Positions 22,790 to 34,481 are shown, counted from the stretch's first letter. The stretch: 64,000 bases of DNA from Cordilura impudica (GCA_963682025.1 OY821521.1:56679908-56743907), one strand, 5' to 3'. The notes: generated by a model from the letters alone, not told the origin. A program made the numbers and translations.

Positions 22790-24575
22790 TTTATATTTTC
22801 TACTCTAGCAAAAGAAAAACAATGTTGTTTTTCAGATAGGAATTAATTCTTTCTATAGAAGACATAATCATTGTTTTTTATAGAAAGAAAATTATAAATT
22901 GGCCAACAAGAAAAACAATTAACTTTAAATATAATTGGTATTCGAATTTAATGTTTCAGTATCGGAAACAGTTTTAAAGTGGTAGCCATACCCAATATTG
23001 GTGGAGGGCACTGCCGAATTCAACACTCTTACTTGATTACTTAACATTTGCTACCCTAAAAGTTTTTGTTAAAGATATTTTTTAGAAATGTTTTTCTCAA
23101 TTTTAAAGCTTTTGTAAAAAATAGACTTTTTGAAACATCACCTGTTTTTAGAAAACATAACTAAAATATTATTAAATTAAATATTTACAATCGATTTGTT
23201 GTAGAACAGAACCATTAAAATATTCATAACTTATCGGGCACCAAACTTAGAATTTCATTTAAAAATAAAAATCAAAAACTCTTGCACCGTTTTTACTCAA
23301 AGTATTTGTAAACACTGTATAAAGGTCTATATGAATGAATTTTAGTAAAAAATAAATATTTTTTTGAATACTTTTTTGTTATTAAAATTTTTGGCAACAA
23401 AGATAAAAAGATTAGAAATTAAAATTTTTTTAAATTTAAATTAGAATTTAAATATTTCTATATGTCATTTAATTAAGTAACATATTTTATTTACAGTAAT
23501 TAAGTATGTGTCTGAGATGCGTAATTAGTCTAACTACATTCTCTAAAAAAAATTATCATTGATAATAATTTCCAGAGTTTTCACAATATGGTAAGGAATA
23601 ATTTTGGCATTTATAATGTTTACACAGAAACAAACAATTTTTCATCAATCTTGTTAGTCTGAGTTTATAACTTAATCTTAAATTATAATTTTTTTTGTAC
23701 TAAATTCATCTTCTAACCTGAGCTTAAAACACCTAAAAAAAACAAAACATATCAATAAAATATTTACAAATTTTTTTTGCCTATTCTTAATATGTAAACT
23801 GCTCAAATCTAAAGATAATCATAATTTTGGTTGAAATTTACACAAGACAAAAAAAAAAACAAATCTATGTAAAACCAACAAATCTAATGCTAAAAGCCAA
23901 TAATGTTTAATTATAATATTTTCATAAACTTATTTTTATAAAATACTTATTTATACAATAATTTTTTTTGTATTTCTTTTTTATAAATATGAACAAAACA
24001 AAATAATCCAAACTAAAATTTCACTACAAATGAACTATGAACACTATTTAGGGAAAATTGTTTAAACAAAATATCAAAATATAAGCATAAAGCAAAACTA
24101 ATGAAAACAAATTATATAAATGGACATAAAGAAAAAAAATTTATTAAAATTATGTACAATTATGCCCGGAGTCCAAATTAAAAGAAATATACTCGTATTA
24201 CCAAATATTTAGTAAAATTGTAAACCCAAAAAACAAGGATCAAAAAACCAAAGATAAATATTTATGAATATTTAAATCGAATTACAAATACAACAACTAT
24301 ATAAATAGACAAAATAAAATATATTTACTTATATATCGATGTATGTTATAAGTAGAATCATGTTATTGTAATTAATGGAATGCAAAATGTATTAAACAAA
24401 AAATATTTGTTTTACTTCAAGGGTACGCACTATGGGCCAGGCAATATTAATTGGAAACTTTTAATAAAGAAATTTGCAATAACATTAGGTAAGCAGTGAG
24501 ATCGAAAAATCTTAACACAGGTTTTTCATTCAAACTTATTTCATTAGCTTTATTTGATTTTTTTTTTTTTGGTTT
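22790..24575. other. AT-rich spacer, no gene seen
   Basis: 1.8 kb of roughly 80 percent AT, no long frame, no recognised repeat end. The phrase GGTAGCCATACCCAATATTG near 22981 is the most complex sequence here and could be single-copy. Confidence 0.5.
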
Positions 24576-24579
24576 GATC

Positions 24580-25020
24580 AAGTTATCCTTGAATAATATG
24601 TCTGTTATAATTTTGAATGACAAACCGCTTCATTTGTTGATATTTTGATGAAAACACAATCCAACTTGGTCCTACAAAAAGTAGGTCACAAAACCAAGGT
24701 CTGCCGTCAAGCTATCAGGAGAATTGTACTATTGACAGGAAACATGGTTTGGGAATATGGAGAGGTCCATATGACGAAGAAAATAGAAAGCACATTGAAA
24801 ATAGCTTCCACCACATCTGCTAGAAAAGCAGCCCTGTTAGCTGAGTGCTCGAACTACTCGGTGTGAAATATTAAAGCCAATGCAGATTTGAAAACATACA
24901 AAGTTAAAAAAGTTCCAGACAGGAACGCTGCAAACAACTTGGAGGGCAAAAACAGAGCACGTAAATTGAAATCATGTTTCATGAATAATCTAACCCATAA
25001 TTAAAACTCTTTCTTTCGTT
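24580..25020 (+). pseudogene. Tc1/mariner-superfamily transposase fragment
   Basis: 24645-24866 reads GHKTKVCRQAIRRIVLLTGN, then VHMTKKIESTLKIASTTSAR and KAALLAECSNYSV. Another frame at 24890-24990 continues KVPDRNAANNLEGKNRARKL. These are the paired-like DNA-binding and linker segments that precede the first catalytic Asp in a group of insect Tc1/mariner-related transposases (judged from memory of the family). A frame break near 24866 and loss of the DDE core make it a relic. Confidence 0.5.
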
Positions 25021-25029
25021 ATGCATAAA

Positions 25030-25124
25030 ATTTTTAAGTCTTAATGTGCGTGACTATCTTAAAGTAAATCTTTGGCCACAACAAGTCTATGGACAATGGA
25101 GTGGACCTACGTTATATGGACATT
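25030..25124 (+). repeat. GTG-family repeat fragment
   Basis: TGCGTGACTATCTTAAAGTA, TTGGCCACAACAAGTCTATG: part of one unit of the family at 29.4-30.1 kb. Confidence 0.6.
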
Positions 25125-25264
25125 TTTCAAATTGCAATTTTGGGATAGGCGGGCTTCTTACCTTTCAATATAAAACTAATAAATGTGAAGTTTGGGGACA
25201 ATCGGATAAAGAAAAGTCGCACCGGAAATCGATTGAAAATTTCAAGTATATTTATATGTGGAAC

Positions 25265-26038
25265 CCTCTGCGGAAAATTTCCCGAAAACAATTTCCCGAA
25301 AACAATTTCCCACATACAATTTCCCGAAAACAATTGCCCGAAAAAACAATTCCCCAAAAAACAATTCCCCGAAAACAATTTCCCGAAATTACAATTTCCC
25401 GAAAACAATTTCCCGAAAACAATTTCCCGAAATTACAATTTCCCGAATACAATTTCCCGAAATTACAATTTCCCTATTTTTAGTTTACAACTTCCCATAT
25501 ATTCTTGATTTCCCCCATAAAAAAAACTCGCTGCATACGATTTCTCGAAAAAACAATTTCCCGAGTATAAGACTTCTCGAAAAAACAATTCCCCCACACC
25601 GCACCGCGCCCTTCCTCTTCCACCCTTTCTCGTCATCCGCTATTCAGACCTCCCGACGGATAACGCTCACTGCTAAAGAAAAAATCGATAATGAGCTGAA
25701 AGATCTTTCCCGGACCACTACATCAAGTGGTCATGAACTGATTGCTCGCGCTTCGGCTGGAATTTCTGATGGTATTGTTTCGGAAATGCCATCAACAAGC
25801 TATTTGAAGAAATAGTAATTTCGGGAAATTGTAGTTTCGGGAAATTGTGTTCGGGAAATTGTATTTCGGGAAATTGTAATTTCGGGAAATTTTATTTTCG
25901 GGAAATTGTATTTTCGGGAAATTGTGTTCGGGAAGTTGTAATTTCGGGAAATTGTCATTTTGGGGAATTGTGTTCGGGAAATTGTAATTTCGGAAAATTG
26001 TTTTCGGGAAATTGTTTTCGGAAAATTTTCCGCAAATC
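25265..26038. mobile_element. MULE-type element with minisatellite TIRs and 9-bp duplication
   Basis: Flanked by ATGTGGAAC at 25256-25264 and 26039-26047, a 9-base duplication typical of Mutator-like elements; the related X copy at 35.76 kb is uninterrupted here. Left arm TGCGGAAAATTTCCCGAAAA then about 14 units of CAATTTCCCGAAAA-type 13-15-mers; the right arm (25812-26038) is the same array inverted, ending TTTTCCGCAAATC. The 774-base element is non-autonomous. Confidence 0.85.
25600..25815 (+). pseudogene. Coding-like fragment between the MULE arms
   Basis: GC-richer than its surroundings, and the open frame ends KEKIDNELKDLSRTTTSSGH, then ELIARASAGISDGIVSEMPS, TSYLKK and a stop. It resembles the stretch that follows the FLYWCH finger in insect FLYWCH/MULE-transposase-like proteins (recognition from memory, unverified). 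It may be a remnant of the autonomous parent or a captured fragment. No start codon context. Confidence 0.35.
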
Positions 26039-27643
26039 ATGTGGAACATAAGACTTTTTTTGAGATTTTACGAAAATTTCATTCTAAATCGAATAAAAAT
26101 TCGCCAAGAAATCGCAAATGCCCCAGACCACTTTTGTGCCAAAAAAAAAAAAAAAATAGGTCATGAAATTTGATAGCTTTTTTTTCAACTTTGAGAAATT
26201 GATTAAAGCCAAAATTTTTTTTAGTCTCTATACTTATAAGTAATTAGATATGAAGTATTGTTTTATTACCATGTTTTTAACCTATTGAAAACTCATTTTT
26301 CAAGTTTTAAAAAAATTTCTTAAACAATATTTTAAAAAATGGATCTGGCGCTATAAAATTTTATTAAATGCATGTCAGAGATTAGCTGTGTGAATTTTTA
26401 GGTAAATCCCTTTGCTAGAATTTTTTTTTACAAGGATTTTATTTTTGCGAATTTCGAGACAAATGTGATTTTTGTGAAATATTCTTTATATGATCTTTCT
26501 AAATTCTTTATATAAAAAATTAATCAGTTCTCTACTTTTAAATGCTATATTTTATATTAATAGCCTAGGGTTTCGGAAAAAAATAATATGACCCCATTAA
26601 CCCTTTTGAAATTGGGGTCACATATGACCCCAAACTATTAAAAGTCAATTTATTCAAAAAATCCAACAATTTTGCAAATACTGTTGAATTATTGAAAGCG
26701 TTTCTTAAAGGTGACTATTATGAGCAACTTTCAAATTTCGATTGTGGTCGAATTAACTGATCGAACGAATTTTCATTTGGTATTATGGCGCACATTCGAT
26801 AAAATAGCGCTATTGCGAATTTCACTTAATTGTTTTATTCACAATAGTACATATTTATCAGCTGGCACTATGAATAAACATTGTTTGTTTACAAATTTAT
26901 TAAAGAAAAAAATAATTAATTATTTATTAACATGGAATTATGGTTCTATGATCGTCTGATAATAGATGCTTCGTCATGAGAGATGCTTCCAACATTTTGG
27001 AAATAGATTCCACTACGTAAGTATGCAAGGTTTTAACAAGGGTACCATTTGTTTGCAAATTTATAGCAAATTTTCGACTGCAAGGAAGCGTTTATGGAAT
27101 TGATGTCGGCGACAGATGAACTGCTGCAGCAATGCGCACAAGGCGGATCAATCTCATGAAATTAAAATAATTTACAACGTATTTATTTATTTATTTTTAT
27201 TTATTAAAAGTAAAGTAAATTTACAAATTAATAGTAGAGGGTTTAGGAACTGGCTACAGAGGCCTTCGTCCTTCAATTTACAACGTATTTTTTCAATAAG
27301 TTTTACAAACTGCCATCCAGCATCGAAAGCAAAATTGTGTTCAATTGAAAATTCGTTGTACAGCGAAATTTTCGACCGTGCTGCCAGCTCACAATGCGAA
27401 TTTGACAATCGATAGTCGATGTTCGATAGCCAGCGAAGATCAAAGATTGAATGCAACTCATAATAAGGGTCAAAATATTATAACCAAATATGTATGTCTT
27501 TCGTTCCTAAACTTTGGCATAAATCCGAGAACGTTAACCCATTCTTTGCTAAGGCCGCTTTTGTTTTTAAGATATTTCTTAAAAAAAGAATACCGAAAAC
27601 GAGTTTTTCTGTTAAACTCGATGAAACCACTTTTTAGAATGTA

Positions 27644-27917
27644 TGCCTGGTTTTCATTATGTCATTTTCTGTGACAAATGTTGTGAATTATTGTCAGTTG
27701 TATGAAAACGGGTTTTAATGTATTGTCATTTACAACCGCTGGCAACATTTGACATCTGAAATAAATTGCCAGCATGTTGGCAATTTGTTTCTGTTTGACA
27801 GCCGGATTTTTTGTTCATTTATAAGATGTAATGAATACGTAATGAATAGAAAATTACGAGATGTCAGTTGAGGCAATTGTTTGTTGTCAGCTTTTATGAC
27901 ATAGTGAAAACCAGGCA
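27644..27917. mobile_element. 274-base MITE with TA target duplication
   Basis: Termini TGCCTGGTTTTCATTATGTC and, inverted, TGCCTGGTTTTCACTATGTC (22-base arms, one mismatch), flanked by TA at 27642-27643 and 27918-27919. The X copy at 36678-36690 shows the empty site with a single TA. Consistent with a Tc1/mariner-mobilised element; no transposase. Confidence 0.88.
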
Positions 27918-28186
27918 TAAGAAATATAATTCGGTTAATTTTTCTTTTTATTTAACCCCTTCAGTGCTCCTGGAATCATAATTATCCATTGTGATATATC
28001 TCTGGTGCAATTGTCTGCTTATTGCTCGCGTATATAAATTTAAACAACTTTTATTCAATTTTATTATAAAATAATATTATTTTTAAAAACTATCTAGGTA
28101 TATATTTCCTAATAAAATAAGAACATTTTTGACCTATAACTCAACATTGTTAAATTAAACTTGACTTTGTACAGGAAAGATGTTGT

Positions 28187-28995
28187 TATACCCTATACCA
28201 CTATGTGGCTTGGGTATAATGACTTTGTGCAGCTGTTTGTAACAACCAAAAATATTTGACCTACACCCATCTTTAATAATACCGATCGAATCAGAATCAC
28301 TATCTGATTCGATTTAACGATGTCCGTCCGTGTGTCCGTCCGTCCGTCCGTCCGTCCGTCTGTGTGTCCATGTAAACCTTGTAATCAAATTGCAGGTCGC
28401 AAATATAAATATATTTTGATGAAATTTGGCATATAAGCTTTTATCGGCCATAGGATATTGAAATTGGTGGGAATCGGTCCATATTCAGACCTAGCCCCTA
28501 TACAAATGACCCCTATGACATCGACATAAATTGCCATATGATCGAAATTGTCATATAGATCTTACTCAAATTGGGTTTGTATGCGTTTATTACATCCATT
28601 AATGAGTAGTCTAAAATGATCCCTATGGGACAACTCTTAGTCATAGGCCCCATATAGAGCTGCTTCCCGATCTTCACTTAAATCTATAAAAAAAAAAAAA
28701 ATATTGCACTGATTCTTCTCAAATTTTGTTTGTATATATTTTTGCAAAACACAAGAGACTTTACCAAACATAGTCAGGATCGGTCCATTTTTGAGCCTAG
28801 GCTCCATATAGATATAGCATCCGATATGAACTTTTTCATATCTGCAGCCGAAAAAATTAATAAAAATCCCACTCAAATTTGGTTTATGCTTATTTTCTAT
28901 ATCCACTTAGTGGGACCGAAGAGATAGGGTCTCTAAACGCATGGTATAGGGTATCATATTGTCGGTCTCGACCGACTATAATTTTCTTAATTGTT
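28187..28995 (+). repeat. R850 repeat, near full length
   Basis: Begins TATACCCTATACCACTATGT and ends near GGTATAGGGTATCATATTGT, GACCGACTATAATTTTCTTA. Contains (CCGT)n at 28324-28362 and landmark phrases GTCCATGTAAACCTTGTAAT and TGAAATTTGGCATATAAGC. Reading leftwards, 28906-28637 is an 89-codon frame that recurs in other copies. Confidence 0.85.
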
Positions 28996-29164
28996 TTTTG
29001 TATGATTCTACTATCCGGACTAAAAACTGCTTTACTTCTTCATTATTTGTCAACACGTTATTAAAATCTTCTATGAATTTAACACCTCTTTCGGCAGTAT
29101 CGTATTCTACACATAAGTCCTTGCAGAAATTGTAACTCTTTTTAAAATCTTCATTAGATTCCCA

Positions 29165-29415
29165 TGTAGATGGATGAAATTATAAAAATTCTTACAACAA
29201 CTTATCGGAAAAATTAAACTATACAACGATATTTTCGTAAAATCTCAAGAAAAGTCATATTTTCCCCATATAAGCACTGTTGAAATTTTCAATCACGATC
29301 CGGCGCGACTTTTCTTTATTCGATTGTCCCCAAACTTCACATTTGTTAGTTTTATAGATAATAAACTGGACTCCGCCTATCCCCCAAATCGCATTTTAAT
29401 TTTTAAGGACCACTC
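29165..29415 (-). repeat. Family X fragment, inverted
   Basis: Inverse of 35625-35840: GCGACTTTTCTTTATTCGAT, TGTCCCCAAACTTCAC, TTTTTAAGGACCAC. Confidence 0.75.
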
Positions 29416-30090
29416 TAATGGACAAAGTTTCAGATCGATCGGATGAGGGGAAATGGGGTTTAAATCACTCCGTTATTGCACGTGATTATGCGTGACTGTG
29501 TGTGACTTCCTCATAATTAATCGTTGGCCACAGTAAGTCTATGAACAAAGTTTTAGATCGATCGGATGAGGGGAAGTGAGGTTTTAATCTCTCCGTGACT
29601 GTACGTGACTATGCGTGACTATGCGTGACTATGCCAAATTTAATCTTTTACCATAGCAAGTATATCGACCAAATTTCAGATTGATTGGATACGAGGAAAT
29701 GGGTTTTAAATCTCTCCGTGACTGTGCGTGACCATGCAAGACTCCATGCGTGACCGTGCGTGACTGTTTTAAAATTAATATTTGGTCACAACAAGTCAGT
29801 GGACCAAGTGTCAGATCGATCGGAATATGGGAAGTGAGGTTTTAAACTCTCCGTGATTGTGCGTGACTATGTGTGAATGTGCGTGACTAAGTCAAAGTTA
29901 ATCTTTTCTCACAGCAAGTTTATGGACCAAGTTTCAGATCGACCGGATGAGGGGAAATGACATTTAGATCACTCCGTGACTGTGCGTACTATACAAAAAT
30001 TAATCTGTAGTCCCAACAAGACTATGGGCAAAGTTTCAGATCAGTTGGATAAGGGACAACAGACAGAGAGTATGAGTTAAAAGAAAGAGT
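29415..30090 (+). repeat. GTG-family tandem array, about six 115-135-bp units
   Basis: The phrase TTTCAGATCGATCGGATGAG or variants recurs near 29429, 29547, 29676, 29810, 29930 and 30038. Each is followed by TCTCCGTGACTGTGCGTGAC-type and CAAAATTAATCTTTGGTCAC-type segments. Ends in an AGACAGAGAGTATGAGTTAA terminus. Confidence 0.8.
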
Positions 30091-30264
30091 TTAAAATCAC
30101 TCCTGCTGCATAATGGACGACGAAACGTAAGACTTTTAACAGCTTCCGGGTCAACATTTTTGTATTGCTAATGCTCGAGGAAATGTCGAATATGAGTTAA
30201 GGACCCAAAAGCAGGGGAACTATCTAAAAAAAGTTCCTGCTTTTGCAAACAATATGCCATTGGA

Positions 30265-30530
30265 GAGATAAAGGTCACAAATATGAATATACTTTGATGA
30301 ACGTTTGTATATGAGCTTCTATCGACAATAGGAACAACGGTATTGAAATTAGTGAAAATCGGTGCATGTTCAGACCTAGTTCCCATACAAATGACCGCTA
30401 CGAAATCGACTTAAACTGCCACAATATCCGAACATATGAAGCTGATTCCCGATCTTCACTTAAAACTGTCAAAAAACAAAAATATTGCACAGATTTTTCT
30501 CAAATTTGGTTGGTCATATCTGCAAGCCGC
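30265..30530 (+). repeat. R850 internal fragment
   Basis: Matches the middle of R850 (GGTCACAAATATGAATATAC, TGTTCAGACCTAGTTCCCAT, CTGATTCCCGATCTTCACTT), with internal deletions and no termini. Confidence 0.7.
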
Positions 30531-30689
30531 CTGTGTTAAGGTTAAATGTGACACACCCACTATATTTTTTTCTGCTATCTATTTTCCTCCCAGATAGTAA
30601 AATGTGAACAATTTCATAATTTCTTCAATAGATTGTGGCCCAGATTTTTCACTGCATTCTACATTCTTGTTGGGGATCTAGATTAGTTA

Positions 30690-30900
30690 ATCTTAAGAGA
30701 AGCGAGGTCTACAAGGGCATAGGCCAACGGATCCAAGAAATATACCAGATCTGCTAGATTTTGCGGTTTATTCTGGAATTTCTAGTCAATTGTTAAATAT
30801 AACCGATGTATATGATTTAAGCTCGGACCACACCCCCCTTATAGCTTGTTTCAACACATTTTTACAGTCAAAATCACAACAACACAAAATTATTATGACT
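30690..30900 (+). pseudogene. Jockey-clade endonuclease fragment
   Basis: One frame reads RPTDPRNIPDLLDFAVYSGI, SSQLLNITDVYDLSSDHTPL, IACF. 'PT.P...PDLLDF....I' and the 'LSSDH-P' motif, whose Asp-His pair is part of the APE-type active site, mark the C-terminal end of the endonuclease domain of jockey-like non-LTR elements. The 5' part and the RT are missing. Confidence 0.75.
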
Positions 30901-31060
30901 ACCCCAAAATTAATCTGTAGTCACGACAAGACTATAGGCCAAGTTTTGGATCAATTGGATAAGGGAGAATGGGGTTGACCCACGACGGACAGACAGAGAG
31001 ACAAACAGACAGATAGACAGACAGACATAGAGTATGAGTTAAAAGAAGGAATTTAAAAAC
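30895..31060 (+). repeat. GTG-family terminal unit
   Basis: ACTACCCCAAAATTAATCTG, TTGGATAAGGGAGAATGGGG, then (GACA)n and AGTATGAGTTAAAAG; the same terminus as near 18030 and 30065. Confidence 0.65.
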
Positions 31061-31590
31061 ATGATCCCTTTAACTGAACTAAAAAAAATTTTTTTCTATA
31101 AAACTATAAAAAAACCATAAATTTTATAAGGCAGGCCCCCAAAGAGGGATCGGAGGGGATAGGACCCAAAGAAAAAAATGTACCTCTCCATTAAGTAAAA
31201 GGGGTCGGTCAAATATATTAACCCTCTCCGACCCTCCCTATTGATTTATTTAGGACTTCTTCCTCTTACCAAAAAGACTTGACGTGATCCGAAAAACTGA
31301 CTTCAGATTCGGATTCGGATTCCATGGGATTCTTGGCCTGTTGTACATTGCAATTTACGAGTAACAGAGAGAGGTTTTCCAATTCATTCCGATTATGTCT
31401 CAGAATTTGTTCCGATCATAATCATTCCTGATTAATTTTATAAAATGAATACCTATCCATGTGCAGGCCAGAGGTTAAAATATTTTTCAGAGCATACATT
31501 AGAGTTCATAACTTCAAAAACTTTCGTAATTTATTTATCTAATCAATTTTTAATTAATTGACATTAACTCAATTGAAAATGGATGTAACC
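31061..31590. other. Upstream spacer of the first PPO gene
   Basis: Low-complexity A/T tract, then a more complex stretch (31120-31360) with no frame or repeat I recognise. Confidence 0.45.
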
Positions 31591-31613
31591 ACGATGTAAT
31601 AGAAAACCATATT

Positions 31614-31820
31614 TGATAATTATCTGTAAATTTTCGTAAACACGCAAATACAGACTGATAAACAGTTGACTGCAGTTTATTGAATATGCACAGAAACCAC
31701 AAATTCGCGATATAATTAATTATGTAAAAAATGCATATATATGCATATTTTCTTATGCAATTATTTGCATGGTTCAACCAGGGTATAAATACTTGACGAA
31801 TTGCAGTTACAATATTAGTT
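31614..31820 (+). promoter_or_regulatory. PPO copy A promoter: GATA, RUNX, TATA, start site
   Basis: TATAAAT 31784-31790; ATTAGTT at 31814, 30 bases after the TATA start, is the likely initiation site and is shared with copies B and C. AACCACA (RUNX/Lozenge-type) lies at 31695-31701, about 119 bases upstream of the start. GATA-type sites TGATAA 31614-31619, TTATCT 31620-31625 and TGATAA near 31657. RUNX plus GATA inputs drive crystal-cell PPO genes in Drosophila (established); use here is inferred. Confidence 0.6.
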
Positions 31821-31892
31821 TGAATTCAAAAACAAGCGCTTGAATTTACTTATAGAAATCGAAGTTGTAAAACTGATACTTTACTATTCAAT

Positions 31893-34349
31893 ATGGCTGA
31901 TAAAAAGGATCTTTTATTGCTCTTCGATCGTCCTACGGAACCGGTTTTCATGGAAAAGGGTAAAACGCCTACGGTCTTCGATGTTCCCGATAAGTTCTTA
32001 ACGGAACGTTATCGCCCCATTGGCAATGAGATAGGCACCCGGTTTGGTGAATCGGCCAATAGAAAAATTCCGGTACGTGATATTAAGATCCCCGACTTAA
32101 GGGTACCCATGTCGTTGGGTCGTGATGAACAGTTTTCCTTGTTCATTCCTAAACATAGAATGATAGCGGGACGTTTAATTGACATTTTCATGGGTGTACG
32201 TTCCGTGGATGACTTACAAAGTGTGGCCGTATATGCTCGTGATCGCGTTAACCCGTTCTTATTCAATTATGCCTTATCCGTGGCATTACTGCATCGTGCT
32301 GATACCAAGGGTTTGAATTTACCATTATTTGCCGAAAATTTCCCAGGTAAATTTATGGACTCGAAAGTTTTCCGTAAAGTTAGAGAAGAAACTACGGTAG
32401 TGGATGAAGGTTCCCGCGTACCGGTTATGGTTCCTCGGGACTATACAGCATCTGATTTGGATCCCGAACATCGTTTATGGTATTTCCGCGAAGATATTGG
32501 TGTCAATTTGCATCATTGGCATTGGCATTTGGTGTATCCATTTGAGTCTACCAGGCCTAATGTTGTCAATAAGGATCGCCGCGGTGAATTATTTTACTAT
32601 ATGCATCAACAGGTTATTGCCCGCTATAATTTGGAACGTTTTAGTAATAATTTGGCACGTTGCAGTAAATTGAATAATTTCCGTGACCCCATCGCAGAGG
32701 GTTACTTTCCCAAAATGGATTCTTTAGTGGCCAGTCGTGCTTGGCCAGCTCGCGCACAAAATACTTCAATTAAAGATATTAAACGTTCAGCTGACCAACT
32801 TGACATCGATATAGGAGCTTTGGAGAGATGGCGTGATCGTATTATAGAAGCCATTCATATGGGCTATGCGACAAATGTAAGTATTTAGTAGAGCAATCAA
32901 TGATCGCAATAGCAATTTGATTCATTTGAGACCATCAAGAGTAAAACTCAATTGCTTTCTTTTTCACTCTGTGTGGCTTTAGACCCAAATTGGAACTATA
33001 GCAATTGAATTCTGTGATAGATTTTAAAAATATTTAACACTTTCACTCATTTTGTAACCCTACCAGTCACAAGGTCAACGCGAAAATTTGGATGAAGTGC
33101 GTGGCATTGATATATTGGGCAATATGATCGAGTCGTCTACCATCTCACCAAATCAATCATTGTATGGAGATTTCCATAATATGGGTCATGTATTCATATC
33201 CTTATCCCATGATCCTGATCATCGTCATTTGGAAACGGTTAGTGTTATGGGCGATTCAGCCACCGCTATGCGTGATCCGGTTTTCTATAGATGGCATGCT
33301 TACATTGATGACATCTTTCAAGATCATAAGGGACGTTTGGAACCCTACAGTCTGCCCCAGTTGCAATACGATGGTATATCAATAGCTGGTCTACAAGTGG
33401 CCAGCGAAGGCGGTCAACCGAATATATTGTCGACATTTTGGCAACAATCTGATTTGAACTTATCGAGAGGCATGGACTTTCTGCCGCGCGGCAATGTTTT
33501 TGCTACCTTTACCCATTTGCAGCATACACCATTCACCTATACCATTAATGTTAACAACGATAGCGGTGCTATACGTTTCGGTATGGTGCGTTTATTTTTG
33601 GGACCCAAGAATGATGAACGTGGTCAGCCGATGTTATTCAATGAGCAGCGTTTATTTATGGTGGAATTGGACAAATTTGTAGCAACACGTAAGTAAATAC
33701 ATACAGAAATTGGTTTCACCGAATATCGATTAGAATTCGAAGTTTAGCGAATTTATTTTCTATGTCTTTTAAAAGTAAATCCAGGTGCAAATACACTACG
33801 TCGAAGATCTACCGAATCGAGCGTTACCATACCGTTTGAGCGTACTTTCCGTAATTTGGACATTGATCGTCCGGCCGAGGGAACGCCAGAAGAATTGGAA
33901 TTCAATTTCTGTGGTTGCGGTTGGCCCAATCATATGTTGATACCCAAAGGTTTGCCGGAGGGTTTAAAGTGTGAATTATTCGTTATGGTTTCCAATTATG
34001 AACAAGATCGAGTAAGATTTAAATTACGTTTTACGTATTCTATACTTACCATCTGTTCGCTCTTTCTCTCACCCTCTCTTTTCCTCGCTCTCTCTCTCTC
34101 TCTCTCTCCATCTCTCCCTTTTACCTTTATTAGGTTGATCAAGAACTTGTTGGCTCTTGCAGTGATGCTGCTTCCTATTGCGGTGTTCGCGATCGTCTCT
34201 ATCCGGATCGTCGTGCTATGGGTTTCCCCTTCGATCGTGTGCCTCGCTCTGGTGCTGATCGCTTGGTTAATTTCCTAACTCCCAACATGAGCATTGTGGA
34301 TGTCACCATACGTCATGATCCGAATAGAGTTGTTAAACGTCAAAGTTAA
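31893..34349 (+). CDS. PPO2: Prophenoloxidase, PPO2-type, copy A
   Basis: Exons 31893-32876, 33067-33688, 33776-34011 and 34134-34349 (2058 bases, 685 residues; usual insect PPO length). The zymogen of phenoloxidase, a type-3 copper enzyme that hydroxylates monophenols and oxidises o-diphenols to quinones for melanisation and wound sealing. Hemocyanin N, M and C domains in order. Activation bond Arg50-Phe51 (IGTRFGE). CuA ligands His208 and His212 in [11 protein letters not shown] and His238 in YYMHQQ; CuB His365 and His369 in DFHNMGHV and His405 in YRWHAYID. Thioester-like GCGWPNHM near 582-589. No signal peptide, as in other insect PPOs released by cell rupture. Relative to copies B and C it has one extra phase-0 intron after residue 328 and is clearly diverged. 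Start chosen by alignment with B and C (MADK). Confidence 0.97.
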
Positions 34350-34481
34350 AAATATAATAAAAAAAAATGGCAACTATTGATAATGGATTATGGATTGCTA
34401 AAAGGTTAAATGGAACTAGACTGGCTGATTTTAGATTATAGATTTTAAGTTTTAAATCATTTTATTTTGAAGAAGACAAAT

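Larger units (their letters stand above)
25125..28097 (+). repeat. Dispersed repeat family X, copy with insertions
   Basis: Matches 35612-36862 collinearly from GGGATAGGCGGG / CTTTCAATATAAAACTAAT to TTTTTAAAAACTATCTA. It differs by three inserts: a MULE (25265-26038), a 770-base segment (about 26707-27470) and a TA-flanked MITE (27644-27917). Contains the palindrome GGGGTCA-CATA-TGACCCC near 26615. Confidence 0.8.

Noticed and set aside
25046..25815. Long frames with repeated FPKTISRKQFPE-type peptides on both strands
   Set aside because: They are translations of the 13-15-bp MULE arm minisatellite; both strands are open and mirror each other, and there is no start or conserved domain.
26600..26640. 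Ecdysone-response-element reading of the GGGGTCA/TGACCCC palindrome
   Set aside because: The 4-base spacing does not fit the 1-base inverted-repeat consensus, and the sequence is inside a dispersed repeat.
32009..32266. Frames overlapping the PPO exons in other phases or strands (also at 44700, 45360, 46007, 57972, 58613, 59261)
   Set aside because: Shadows of the strongly conserved PPO reading frame; the same shadows recur at the same place in each copy.
33856..34278. Apparent 140-codon continuous frame through the third PPO A intron
   Set aside because: It reads through the GTAAGA donor into a CT-rich intron; alignment with copies B and C supports splicing 34011 to 34134.
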